A stretch of DNA of 64,000 nucleotides, taken from Filimonas zeae (GTDB lineage Bacteria; Bacteroidota; Bacteroidia; Chitinophagales; Chitinophagaceae). Each line of letters starts with the position of its first letter. The stretch's first letter is position 1. The stretch lies in the NCBI RefSeq assembly GCF_014641615.1, contig NZ_BMIB01000003.1:1302001-1366000 (forward strand), written 5' to 3'. Positions 43,025 to 51,649 of the stretch are shown here, piece after piece. The position numbers and the translations under genes were made by a program. Under the pieces are notes generated by a model. That model ran no database searches and had not been told where the DNA came from. It saw nothing but the letters and a program-made list of their open reading frames with translations.

Positions 43025-44659
43025 ATGAGCACAACAGCAAATTTTACCGGCACGCTGGAATCGCATTTTGTGGAAGAAAGCAATATTCCCGAACAATTCA
43101 GGGTACAACCGTTGCACCAGCGAGAATACCTGGTAGGCGGAGAAATTAAAACCTGGGATGGCCCCGTTACAGAAGTATATTCTCCTTTATATATTAAGCA
43201 GAACGGCCAACTGAAAAAGAAACTGCTGGGCAGCTACCCACTGGGTACCGAAAAGGAAGCCATGGAAGCGCTGGATGCCGCCGTAGCCGCTTATAACAAC
43301 GGCCAGGGTGAATGGCCTACCATGAGTGTAAAGGACCGTATTGCCTGCATGGAAAACTTTGTGTACCGCATGGTGCAGCAGCGCGAACAGGTGGTAAAAC
43401 TGCTGATGTGGGAAATTGCTAAATCTTACGCAGACTCTACCAAAGAGTTTGACCGTACCGTGGAATATATCAACGCCACTATTGATGCGTTAAAGGAAAC
43501 CGACCGCCAGAGTTCCCGCTTTGAAATAAAAGAAGGCGTGGTGGCGCAGATACGCCGCTCGCCCCTGGGGGTGGTGCTTTCTATGGGGCCGTTTAACTAT
43601 CCCCTCAATGAAACGTTCACCACCCTTATACCAGCCCTTATTATGGGCAACACCATTCTGTTTAAAGCACCCAAACATGGCGTACTGCTACACTCTTATC
43701 TGCTGAAAGCCTTTCAGGAGTCTTTCCCCAAAGGTGTGGTAAATACCATCTACGGCCGTGGTGCGGTTATTACCCCACCCGTTATGCAAAGCGGTAAGGT
43801 AGATGTGCTGGCTTTTATCGGCTCCAGCAAAGTGGCCAATGATTTGAAAAAGCGCCACCCCAAAATCAACCGCCTGCGTGCCGTGTTAAGCCTGGATGCC
43901 AAAAACGCGGCTATTGTAACGCAACATGCCGACCTGAAGGTGGCCGTAAGCGAGTGTGTGCTGGGGTCTCTATCCTTTAACGGTCAGCGTTGCACCGCTA
44001 TCAAAATCATTTTTGTACACAAAAGCGTGGCTGAAGCATTTACACAACTGCTTAGCCAGGCCGTAAACAACCTTAAATACGGTATGCCCTGGGAAGCCGG
44101 TGTGCAGATAACCCCGGTAACCGAGCCGGATAAACCTGCTTATTTACAGGAATGCATACGGGATGCAGAAGCCAACGGCGCACGTGTGGTGAACGAAAAT
44201 GGTGGCGCTACCGCCGGATCGTTCGTTTTTCCGGCAGTAGTGTATCCCGTTAACCCCAAAATGAAACTTTACCACGAAGAGCAGTTTGGCCCGGTACTGC
44301 CCGTGGTGCCATTTGAATCTATTCAGGAGCCGATCGACTATCAGATCAATTCCTCCCACGGCATGCAGGTAAGCATTTTCAGCAATGATGCGGAAGAAGT
44401 GGCCTCCCTTATAGATCCGTTTGTAAATCTGGTAAGCCGGGTAAACATCAATAGCCTTAGCCAGCGTGGCCCCGATGCGTTTCCGTTTACCGGCCGTAAG
44501 GATAGTGCCGAGGGTACCCTGTCTATTGCAGATGCCCTGCGGGCGTTTTCTATACGGTCGCTGGTAACTACCAAAATGAATGATGCGAATAAAAAACTGA
44601 TCAATGAGATTGTTAAAAACCATAATTCCGGCTTTTTGAGTACCGATTTTATTTTTTAA
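43025..44659 (+). CDS. gapN: ALDH11-type NADP-dependent glyceraldehyde-3-phosphate dehydrogenase
   Basis: A 544-residue aldehyde dehydrogenase. The core is visible in order: GVVLSMGPFNYPLNETF (about 180-196), the cofactor loop FIGSSKVANDLKKRHP, and the catalytic Cys in FNGQRCTAIK (about 325). EEQFGPVLPVVPFES lies near the C-terminal third. The FNGQRCTA block points to non-phosphorylating GAPDH (glyceraldehyde-3-phosphate to 3-phosphoglycerate with NADPH formation). The usual general-base segment ELGGK is instead SLDAK here, so the conserved Glu is Ser. It is about 60 residues longer than classical GapN, mainly at both ends. Monocistronic or co-transcribed with the DUF2004-like gene 50 bases downstream. 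Confidence 0.75.
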   Translation: MSTTANFTGTLESHFVEESNIPEQFRVQPLHQREYLVGGEIKTWDGPVTEVYSPLYIKQNGQLKKKLLGSYPLGTEKEAMEALDAAVAAYNNGQGEWPTMSVKDRIACMENFVYRMVQQREQVVKLLMWEIAKSYADSTKEFDRTVEYINATIDALKETDRQSSRFEIKEGVVAQIRRSPLGVVLSMGPFNYPLNETFTTLIPALIMGNTILFKAPKHGVLLHSYLLKAFQESFPKGVVNTIYGRGAVITPPVMQSGKVDVLAFIGSSKVANDLKKRHPKINRLRAVLSLDAKNAAIVTQHADLKVAVSECVLGSLSFNGQRCTAIKIIFVHKSVAEAFTQLLSQAVNNLKYGMPWEAGVQITPVTEPDKPAYLQECIRDAEANGARVVNENGGATAGSFVFPAVVYPVNPKMKLYHEEQFGPVLPVVPFESIQEPIDYQINSSHGMQVSIFSNDAEEVASLIDPFVNLVSRVNINSLSQRGPDAFPFTGRKDSAEGTLSIADALRAFSIRSLVTTKMNDANKKLINEIVKNHNSGFLSTDFIF

Positions 44660-44709
44660 CATCAATTCAGAGATTATTTTTACTGGAAAGTAAAAAAACA
44701 GTCTCTGAT

Positions 44710-45213
44710 ATGCGACCATTCAAACTCCCTATTTTTAACGAGATTAATCTGGACGATCTGGAAAACTGGTACGATGCACAAGTAGAAGTGGATGGAGCTA
44801 CTGTGAGTATGGATATGAACTTTGACGAAACCAGTATCGGTGAGGCGGAAGTAACCTTTGTTAAAAACTTTCTGGAAAAACTGCCGGAAATAACGCAATC
44901 GCTCAGAGCACATGTACTGCTTGATTATGCCAGTGGAACGGTTACCAAAGAATTCCTGTCTAAAGCACTGGATTCTGCCAATGAAGAAAAACTGAATGCA
45001 GTACTTGCATCAGTTTCCAGCACCGAAAACACCTCGCGCGATCAGCAGCTGCTTGCTGCCCTTCGTTTAAAAAGAATAGCCTTTTTTCCGGAAGATGCGG
45101 AAAGGTTTGCGTTTTTTGATTATACAATTGGTACAGATTTTACCGATTATCTGCTGGCTTTTACACTGAATACGCAGCAGGCAATAGTAGAAGTTTCTGT
45201 AGAGAATTATTAA
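44710..45213 (+). CDS. DUF2004-like hypothetical protein
   Basis: A 167-residue acidic soluble protein. FFDYTIGTDFTDYLLAFTLN (about 138-157, in AFFDYTIGTDFTDYLLAFTL) and the N-terminal FNEINLDDLENWYDAQVEVDG resemble the DUF2004 family, whose role is unknown. No signal peptide. It ends at a bidirectional terminator and may be read from the upstream dehydrogenase promoter (50-base gap). Family name is from memory and only moderately certain. Confidence 0.6.
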   Translation: MRPFKLPIFNEINLDDLENWYDAQVEVDGATVSMDMNFDETSIGEAEVTFVKNFLEKLPEITQSLRAHVLLDYASGTVTKEFLSKALDSANEEKLNAVLASVSSTENTSRDQQLLAALRLKRIAFFPEDAERFAFFDYTIGTDFTDYLLAFTLNTQQAIVEVSVENY

Positions 45214-45217
45214 TAAT

Positions 45218-45253
45218 AAAACCGGGCAATCATTTACAGGGTTGCCCGGTTTT
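45218..45253. terminator. Bidirectional terminator
   Basis: AAAACCGGGCAA (45218-45229) and TTGCCCGGTTTT (45242-45253) form a perfect 12-base stem with a 12-base loop, T-rich on both strands. It serves the DUF2004-like gene and the convergent porin gene. Confidence 0.88.
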
Positions 45254-45272
45254 TTATTTACGCTTTTTGTTT

Positions 45273-46628
45273 TTAGTTTAAAAACACCTGGTATTGTAAC
45301 ACATAACTTCCTTTATGTGTGGTAAGCGTGGCATCTCCCGCCCCTTGCTGGTTATACACAGGTCTGTTCTGATAACTGAATGTGAGTTTAGAGGTATGCC
45401 CTTTCAGCAGCCAGTTAACACCCGCATCCCAGTAGTTCATAGCCTTATCCAACCGCTCGTACGCCGCATGTTGTAAACTTGCGTAAGGCATTAGTGTGCT
45501 GGTACCTATCAGGTTATTTTTAAACTTATACCCCACCTGCAGGTACAACAGATTACCGGTTCCAAAAGAAGGATACCCATTGCCCGAACCATTGATAAGC
45601 GTGGTATTATTTGTACCCGTTGCCGGGTTCATAGTAGCCTGGTTGCGTAAGTAACCGGGGCCATGGTTAAAATGAATCAGTGCGGCATAAGCGTTCAGCG
45701 CCGTACCGGTTTGTTTATTCAGCGGCGCATCATAATAAATATCTGCCGCAAAATGTTTCATGGCAGTAGTTACGGTATCACCTGCTGCGGGGCTATGCCA
45801 CATAGCATCAGGCTGGTACTGAAACCCGGCCCCTATATTCAACACACGCTTAGTGCCCAGGTAAGTGCCGGTGGCATAAGCGGTGGTATTGGCTTCCTGG
45901 TCCAGAAACTGCCATTGCAGGTAGCCATGCGTCTGCATTTTGGGCGGCATGGGCGAAAAGCTGGAATTAGGGCCGATAGCCGGCGAGTAGCCATTGGCTT
46001 TAAGCGGGTTCATGGGGCTGCTTAATACCACGCGGTAGTCCAGTTTGCCCAGCTTACCTTTGGCGTATACACTCAGCTTTCTTAAAAACTGGTCTGTTAC
46101 ATCGTTGGTGGTTTGCTCAAACAACGGCGCATCCAGCCCCATAATGCTACCTACAGAAGGGGCCGCAAAACGTACCAGTCCGTTCCATGCCGTCAAACCC
46201 GTACCCAGCGATAGTTTCTGCTTTGCCACCTCGTACTCACCGGTAATATCATGAATAAAAAAGCCGGCTTTTCTGTCAGAACTATAATTGAAATTATTCA
46301 TCCCAAACTGGGTATAAATAAACACCCTGTCCGCTATCTGCCCAAACGCCTGCATACGGGCGCGGCGGATACCTATATCGGTAAAATTCTTTTTCTCATA
46401 TCCGTTAATGGTACTGCCGGGGTTCATATCGGTATTGCGTATCCATACCTGGCTAACCAGCGTAAACTTAAAATAGTTGCTGCCATCTTCATTCAGCCAT
46501 ATCTTTCCATCCTTTAGCAATTCCGGCTTCTTCGGCGTTTCCTGTGCAGCGGTGTGTAGCGTAGCGGCAAGCATGGTAACTGCACCAGCGGTAAATAACT
46601 TTTGTATAAACATAAATCTCATAAACAT
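45273..46628 (-). CDS. Outer-membrane porin-like protein
   Basis: A 451-residue protein with a signal peptide (first 28 residues, ending HTAAQ) and a barrel of alternating aromatic strands ending VLQYQVFLN. TDIGIRRARMQAFGQIADRVFIYTQFGMNNFNY-type sequence (GIRRARMQAFGQI, about 88) is typical of phosphate-selective porin O/P-like proteins, where an RRAR motif sits in the second strand. Two in-frame ATGs follow within six codons of the chosen start. Substrate unknown. It stands alone, divergent from osmC. Confidence 0.75.
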   Translation of the reverse strand: MFMRFMFIQKLFTAGAVTMLAATLHTAAQETPKKPELLKDGKIWLNEDGSNYFKFTLVSQVWIRNTDMNPGSTINGYEKKNFTDIGIRRARMQAFGQIADRVFIYTQFGMNNFNYSSDRKAGFFIHDITGEYEVAKQKLSLGTGLTAWNGLVRFAAPSVGSIMGLDAPLFEQTTNDVTDQFLRKLSVYAKGKLGKLDYRVVLSSPMNPLKANGYSPAIGPNSSFSPMPPKMQTHGYLQWQFLDQEANTTAYATGTYLGTKRVLNIGAGFQYQPDAMWHSPAAGDTVTTAMKHFAADIYYDAPLNKQTGTALNAYAALIHFNHGPGYLRNQATMNPATGTNNTTLINGSGNGYPSFGTGNLLYLQVGYKFKNNLIGTSTLMPYASLQHAAYERLDKAMNYWDAGVNWLLKGHTSKLTFSYQNRPVYNQQGAGDATLTTHKGSYVLQYQVFLN

Positions 46629-46745
46629 GAAAATACATTTTAAAACAATTTATTAACCCAGGTTAAAATTATTCTGTAATTTCTGGCCCAACTTTACAGT
46701 ATCAAACAAACACAAATAAACATTCCAATCTAAAAATCAAACTTT

Positions 46746-47168
46746 ATGAAAAGAACAGCAAGCGCCCACTGGAACGGTAACCTGAAAGAAGGTAAAGGCG
46801 AAATCTCAACCCAAAGCACTGTATTAAGCAATACACAGTATTCTTTCAACGCCCGTTTTGCAGAAGGTGTAGGCACTAACCCCGAAGAATTACTGGGCGC
46901 ATCGCACGCAGGTTGTTTTACTATGGCATTAAGCGCTTTCCTGTCAGATAAAGGCATTACCGCTAACGATCTGGATACAAAAGCAACTGTTGAGCTGGAT
47001 CCCGCCACATTAAAAATCACCAGCATTGTACTGGACCTGAAAGCAGCTAAAATTGACGGTGTTTCTGAAGAGCAGTTTCTGGAATTTGCCAACGGCGCCA
47101 AAGAAAACTGTCCTATTTCCAAAGCACTGGCCGCAACTCCCATTTCACTGAACGTTATTTACCAATAG
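46746..47168 (+). CDS. OsmC/Ohr-family peroxiredoxin
   Basis: A 140-residue protein with both redox cysteines of the OsmC family: GASHAGCFTMALSAFLS (Cys near residue 58) and KENCPISKALAATP (near 122). It begins KRTASAHWNGNLKEGKGEIS, as in OsmC rather than Ohr. It reduces organic hydroperoxides and protects under osmotic or oxidative stress. Length matches E. coli OsmC (143). A perfect hairpin terminator follows. Confidence 0.93.
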   Translation: MKRTASAHWNGNLKEGKGEISTQSTVLSNTQYSFNARFAEGVGTNPEELLGASHAGCFTMALSAFLSDKGITANDLDTKATVELDPATLKITSIVLDLKAAKIDGVSEEQFLEFANGAKENCPISKALAATPISLNVIYQ

Positions 47169-47191
47169 TTCAACTGTACCTGCTATGCAGG

Positions 47192-47225
47192 AAAAAGGCT
47201 GCCTCCATTACGGGGCAGCCTTTTT
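47192..47225. terminator. Bidirectional terminator between osmC-like gene and lipoprotein gene
   Basis: AAAAAGGCTGCC (47192-47203) and GGCAGCCTTTTT (47214-47225) are a perfect 12-base stem with a 10-base loop and T runs on both strands. Confidence 0.88.
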
Positions 47226-47228
47226 AGT

Positions 47229-47657
47229 TTATGGCGCTTTTTTCAGTTCCACCCACCACTCTGTATAACTGGTATCAGTAAGTGGTGCACGGGTATACAG
47301 CTGTAATATTCCATCCGTTTCAGAACGGTTGTATATGGTATCGCCATTTACCAGAAAGCGGCGCACATTCAGTATGCTATAAAGTGCAGGGGAAGGTACC
47401 GGTAATACAGTTTGCGAGTATACCGTATCGGTTTTGCGGAATTCCATAAAATCTGCCGGTGTGCCCGCAATGGTATCGCGGGTGCTGTCGGTGCTGTTAA
47501 ACTGCCCCTGATATACCACCTGCCATTTGCCGGTTACCGTTTCGTAAAACTTGTCTATGCCAGATATGCCCTCCTCTTCTTTAGAACAGGCTGCAAACAG
47601 GCACATACCTGTGGCAATTGCGCTTAATTTTCTCACTGGCCGTTTTTTTAGGTACAT
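47229..47657 (-). CDS. Small lipoprotein of unknown function
   Basis: A 142-residue lipoprotein. Positive residues (KKRPVRK) are followed by a hydrophobic helix and lipobox CLFAACSKEEEG with Cys 24; the acidic run after the Cys fits surface-exposed lipoproteins. The body has a lipocalin-like pattern (GKWQVVYQGQFNSTDSTRDT and a C-terminal SYTEWWVELKKA). No family recognised. It is divergent from the bacteriophytochrome gene, 78 bases apart. Confidence 0.65.
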   Translation of the reverse strand: MYLKKRPVRKLSAIATGMCLFAACSKEEEGISGIDKFYETVTGKWQVVYQGQFNSTDSTRDTIAGTPADFMEFRKTDTVYSQTVLPVPSPALYSILNVRRFLVNGDTIYNRSETDGILQLYTRAPLTDTSYTEWWVELKKAP

Positions 47658-47735
47658 AGTTGCAGACGGGGAATGTATAAGCAGGCAATATAAGGATTAT
47701 TGCCTATTTTCACCCCAAAACAGGTACGCGAGGGC

Positions 47736-50009
47736 ATGAATATCAGAGATATTGTAAACCGGGATAATATCAATTTACAGAATTGTGAGAGTGAGCCCAT
47801 ACACATACCCGGTTGTATTCAGGAACACGGTTTTTTATTAGGTGTACATAGCACCGCTCTTCAAATTACTTACTGTAGCGCCAATACTGAACGTTTTACC
47901 GGCCACACGCCCGAAGCTATGCTGGGCAAAGGTTTTGAGGAAGTTTTTTCGTCAGCCGCCGCCGCACAACTACAGGCTTTTGTAAACAATCCCCGGTACG
48001 ATCAAAGTCAGCCGCTGGTATTTACCATCAACCATATTCAATACAATACACAGCCGCATCTATCCGGTGACGTTATTGTTCTGGAGTTTGAGCCGTTTCC
48101 GGATGGCAGCCTGGCCCTGCCCGATCTGTACCGCCAAACGCAGAAGCTGGTTACCTACCTGCAAAACGCAGAAAACCTGCGGCAGTTATCGCACAGCATT
48201 GCAGCTGAAACCCGCACCATTACCGGGTACGACCGGGTAATGATTTACCGGTTTGATAAAGATTATAACGGAGAAGTATTTGCCGAAAGCAAGCGGGACG
48301 ACCTGTTGCCGCTGCTGGGGCACAACTATCCGCATACCGATATTCCGGCGCAGGCCAGAGAACTATATCTTAAAAACATGCTACGGATGATTGCGGATGT
48401 AGATTATACACCCGTACCAATCTTAACGCGTGCCACAGACGCCACACATGCCTCGCTCGATCTCAGTTATTCTGTATTGCGTAGCGTATCGCCTATACAT
48501 ATTGAGTACCTGAAAAATATGGGTGTAAAAGCCACCCTTACTATTTCGCTGATACAGGATGGGCGCTTGTGGGGTATGATAGCCTGTCACCATTACTCAC
48601 CGCTGAACATTCCGCATTTTACACGACTGTCAGCCCTGTTGCAGGGGTACTTTTTTACCTCACAGATAAAGGTGCGCGAACTGGCAGATCAATACGAGCA
48701 GTCTAAGGAAATCAACGACTGCATGCAGCAACTGCTGGAAGCCCTCTCGGCCGATGAGAATTTTATACTTCACCAACATCACAATCCTGATTTATACACC
48801 TGCATTAACGCCGGTGGCATTGCTATTCAGCACGGCAATCACCTGTATACAGGCGGCCTGGTGCCGGACGAAGCGGCTATTCAACAACTGGCCACCTGGC
48901 TAAAAATACATGCCCCCCAGGGCCGGTATAGTACCGACAGACTGATTGAAGCCTATCCGGCAGCACAGCATCTGAGTCATGCTGCTGCGGGTATTATCTA
49001 TCACGAATTATCCGCCCAGGCAGATAGTTACGTTATCTGGTTCCGGCCCGAAATGGTAAAGGCCATCAACTGGGCAGGCAACCCCAGCAAAGGCATTGTA
49101 ATGGATTCCAACGGCGCCCGCCTCTCCCCCCGCAAATCTTTTGAGTTGTGGAAGGAAGAAGTGAAAAACCAGAGCATGGAATGGACCAGGCCGGAGCGGG
49201 ATGCAGCGGCCCAGCTGGCTTACAACCTGCAAAAGCAGGTATATCTGCTGCGCATAAGGCAGGAAGAAGAACGCTACCGCCGGTTGACTATACAATTACA
49301 GGCCGCCAATGCAGAGCTGGAAAATTTTAACTGGATAAGCGCGCACGACTTAAAAGAGCCTTTGCGTAAAATACAGGTATTTGCCTCCCGTACCTTCTAT
49401 GGAGAAACCTCACTGGAAGTGTATAAAGATTCTCTGTTGCGCATTCAAAACTCTGCCCACCGCATTCAGTTGTTGCTGGATAGTATGTTATCCTTTGCAG
49501 ACATGCGCAGCAGTGGCGAAGTACGCGACACCATTTCTGTTCAGCAATTATTACAGCAAACCATAGATAAGTTTACCGGGCAGATAGCAGAAACAAACGC
49601 TACTATTATTTTACCGGAAAACCTGCCAGCCCTGTATGTAATACCCCGCCAGGCAGAACAACTTTTTACACACCTTATATCCAACGCACTTAAATTCCGC
49701 AAACCCGCGGTAGCACCACAACTGGTAATAGACTACCGTCAAAACCCCGCACCGCCGCACAAAGCCAACGGCAGTACCGCGCTTACCTATCATACGTTCT
49801 CCTTTGCAGACAACGGCACCGGTTTCGACAACCGTTTCACCGAAACCATCTTCCGCATTTTTCAGATACTCAACAGAACACAGGACTATACCAACGTAGG
49901 CATTGGGTTGGCTATCTGTAAAAAGATTATGGATAACCACGAAGGGTTTATTACGGCCAGTAGTTGCGAAGGGGAAGGAAGTGTGTTTAAGGTGTATTTT
50001 CCGGCGTAA
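47736..50009 (+). CDS. bphP: Bacteriophytochrome histidine kinase
   Basis: A 757-residue red/far-red photoreceptor starting at ATG 47736. The N-terminal NCESEPIHIPGCIQEHG carries the bilin-binding Cys and the PAS start (about 13-29). PAS is followed by GAF with YPHTDIPAQARELYLKNM (DIP motif, about 203-220) and ACHHYSP. PHY has the tongue motif PRKSF with WTRPERDAA, and a HisKA has phospho-His in SAHDLKEPLRKIQ (about 538). The HATPase is complete: N box NALKFRKPAV, G box GIGLAICKKIMDNH. Biliverdin is the expected chromophore, but no heme oxygenase gene (bphO/hmuO) lies in the window. No adjacent response regulator either, so it may signal to an orphan receiver. Confidence 0.95.
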   Translation: MNIRDIVNRDNINLQNCESEPIHIPGCIQEHGFLLGVHSTALQITYCSANTERFTGHTPEAMLGKGFEEVFSSAAAAQLQAFVNNPRYDQSQPLVFTINHIQYNTQPHLSGDVIVLEFEPFPDGSLALPDLYRQTQKLVTYLQNAENLRQLSHSIAAETRTITGYDRVMIYRFDKDYNGEVFAESKRDDLLPLLGHNYPHTDIPAQARELYLKNMLRMIADVDYTPVPILTRATDATHASLDLSYSVLRSVSPIHIEYLKNMGVKATLTISLIQDGRLWGMIACHHYSPLNIPHFTRLSALLQGYFFTSQIKVRELADQYEQSKEINDCMQQLLEALSADENFILHQHHNPDLYTCINAGGIAIQHGNHLYTGGLVPDEAAIQQLATWLKIHAPQGRYSTDRLIEAYPAAQHLSHAAAGIIYHELSAQADSYVIWFRPEMVKAINWAGNPSKGIVMDSNGARLSPRKSFELWKEEVKNQSMEWTRPERDAAAQLAYNLQKQVYLLRIRQEEERYRRLTIQLQAANAELENFNWISAHDLKEPLRKIQVFASRTFYGETSLEVYKDSLLRIQNSAHRIQLLLDSMLSFADMRSSGEVRDTISVQQLLQQTIDKFTGQIAETNATIILPENLPALYVIPRQAEQLFTHLISNALKFRKPAVAPQLVIDYRQNPAPPHKANGSTALTYHTFSFADNGTGFDNRFTETIFRIFQILNRTQDYTNVGIGLAICKKIMDNHEGFITASSCEGEGSVFKVYFPA

Positions 50010-50027
50010 AAAGTCATGTATATACCC

Positions 50028-50501
50028 CTATTTTAAATGCGCCCTTAACATCCAGGCCATTTTCTCATGTGCATCTAATAAATCCGCTATAAAATCTCTT
50101 CCACCCAATTGGTACAATTCATCTTCCAGTGCTTTCAGGTAATACCTCAAATGCTCAATCAGTTCTTCCTGATGGTACAGCAGTTCCTTTACCAGACTTC
50201 TGCCATCGTTACCACAACCCTGTGCACGGTTGCATTGCGACTGCTGTAGTATTTCCATAGCAGTAGCAGGCGTGTAATCACCTATGGCGCGCAGCCGCTC
50301 GGCCACGCGTTCTACCAGCTCGTCCAGTTGCTTATACTGGTCTTCAAAAAAAGTGTGTTTATAATAGAAATCAAACCCCTCCACATTCCAGTGTGCAATA
50401 CGTGTTTTGGAATACAGCGAAAACTCTTCAGCCAGCAGGGCTGTAAGCATGCAGCTTACTTTATCCAGTGTTTGTTGCTTTGGTTTAGTTGCGAGTTCCA
50501 T
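50028..50501 (-). CDS. dps: Dps family ferritin-like protein
   Basis: A 157-residue protein starting at ATG 50501; a TTG four codons upstream is less likely. Four-helix Dps pattern with ferroxidase residues in RIAHWNVEGFDFYYKHTFFEDQYKQLDELVE-type sequence (HWNVEG... HTFFEDQY... DELVERVAERL). It binds DNA and/or oxidises and stores iron in starvation or peroxide stress. A Cys-containing insertion QCNRAQGCG (about 92-100) between helices is uncommon for Dps. Convergent with the bacteriophytochrome gene (18 bases between stops). Confidence 0.92.
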   Translation of the reverse strand: MELATKPKQQTLDKVSCMLTALLAEEFSLYSKTRIAHWNVEGFDFYYKHTFFEDQYKQLDELVERVAERLRAIGDYTPATAMEILQQSQCNRAQGCGNDGRSLVKELLYHQEELIEHLRYYLKALEDELYQLGGRDFIADLLDAHEKMAWMLRAHLK

Positions 50502-50608
50502 GTTCTGTATCAAGGCTTATAACAACAAAACTATTGCATTACGCCTGGCGTGGCAATTGACAAATGATAGTAACTCTTGTACTTTTCATCTATCTTTCAG
50601 CAACGGTT

Positions 50609-50929
50609 ATGGAAACAGCAAACCACCTTTTACAACAGGAACTGGCGCGGCTTACAGGGGTAGACTTTACCCGTGAAGAAAACGTACGCAAACGCCTGTC
50701 GGCCCTGCTTAGTGAACTGATTGTAAATGACCAGCATGGTTTGTATTTTCTGTTGTACCGCATTGATATTCCCGAAAAGAAAATAAAGCTGATGCTGCAA
50801 CAACACCCACAGGAAAATGCAGCGTTACTGATTGCTGATATGATTATAGAACGCCAGCTACAGAAGATACAGCTACGCAGCCAGTACCGGCAAAACCCGG
50901 ACAACATACCCGATGATGAAAAATGGTAA
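50609..50929 (+). CDS. Conserved hypothetical protein
   Basis: A 106-residue helical protein starting at ATG 50609 (METANHLLQQELARLTGVDF). The DFTREENVRKRLSALLSELI and IERQLQKIQLRSQYRQ helices are amphipathic, with a highly charged tail ending DDEKW. No motif is recognised. A TATCTTTC, one base off the -7 consensus, ends 10 bases before the start. It lies between divergent dps and convergent PAP2 genes. Probably a real gene because of codon use and start context. Confidence 0.6.
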   Translation: METANHLLQQELARLTGVDFTREENVRKRLSALLSELIVNDQHGLYFLLYRIDIPEKKIKLMLQQHPQENAALLIADMIIERQLQKIQLRSQYRQNPDNIPDDEKW

Positions 50930-50932
50930 CTA

Positions 50933-51604
50933 CTACACCAGCCACTTTTTATTACCCCAGTGGAAATAGATATAACAGGCCCCCAACCATATGCCCGTAA
51001 CACAAAAGCCGCCCAATACATCACTGGCATAATGCACATGTAAGTAAATGCGGGTAACACCTACCAGGCAGGCAAACAAAAACAATACTATACAACCTGA
51101 TAAGCGCACAAAAGCAGGCAGTGCCGTATGCCATAACAGATACATCATCAGACCCGCAAACGTAAAAATGGCCAGAGAGTGACCGCTGGGGAAGCTATAG
51201 CCACCAACTACATCCAGATGTTCTAAGGAAGGGCGCTCACGCTGAAACACATTTTTCAGTACAGCCGTTAACAGAAAACTGGCTAACGCTATGGCGGCGG
51301 TTATAATGGCATAGTTTCTTTTTCTCTTTAGCCATAGCACCGCAATAATCACCAGATAAAAAGGAAAAAGCCAATACCCACCGCCAAAGAACGTAATGTT
51401 CCTTGCCAGGCGGGTATTGGCTTCTGTAGTATGCTGTTCAAAAAAGCGGAATGCGCGGGAGTCAAACAGATCCCGGTTTTCCAGCACAATTTCATTCGCC
51501 ACAAACACGAATACAGTCAACGATGCCAGGCAAAAAACCATCGCAATCAGTATATCCAGCGATAATAGCCTCAGCCAGCCGCGTTTTGTTCCGGTGTCCG
51601 TCAT
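50933..51604 (-). CDS. PAP2 family membrane phosphatase
   Basis: A 223-residue protein starting at ATG 51604, with six hydrophobic segments. The three PAP2 motifs are present: KNVFQRERPS (KX6RP), YSFPSGHSLA (PSGH) and TRIYLHVHYASDVLGG (SRX5HX3D with T for S). The family hydrolyses phosphatidic acid, diacylglycerol pyrophosphate or undecaprenyl pyrophosphate in the inner membrane. The substrate is not fixed by sequence. Its stop is three bases from the convergent hypothetical gene. Confidence 0.88.
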   Translation of the reverse strand: MTDTGTKRGWLRLLSLDILIAMVFCLASLTVFVFVANEIVLENRDLFDSRAFRFFEQHTTEANTRLARNITFFGGGYWLFPFYLVIIAVLWLKRKRNYAIITAAIALASFLLTAVLKNVFQRERPSLEHLDVVGGYSFPSGHSLAIFTFAGLMMYLLWHTALPAFVRLSGCIVLFLFACLVGVTRIYLHVHYASDVLGGFCVTGIWLGACYIYFHWGNKKWLV

Positions 51605-51649
51605 ATACAATGTACTTTCTTCAGTATAAATATACCACCTGCTTTTGTT

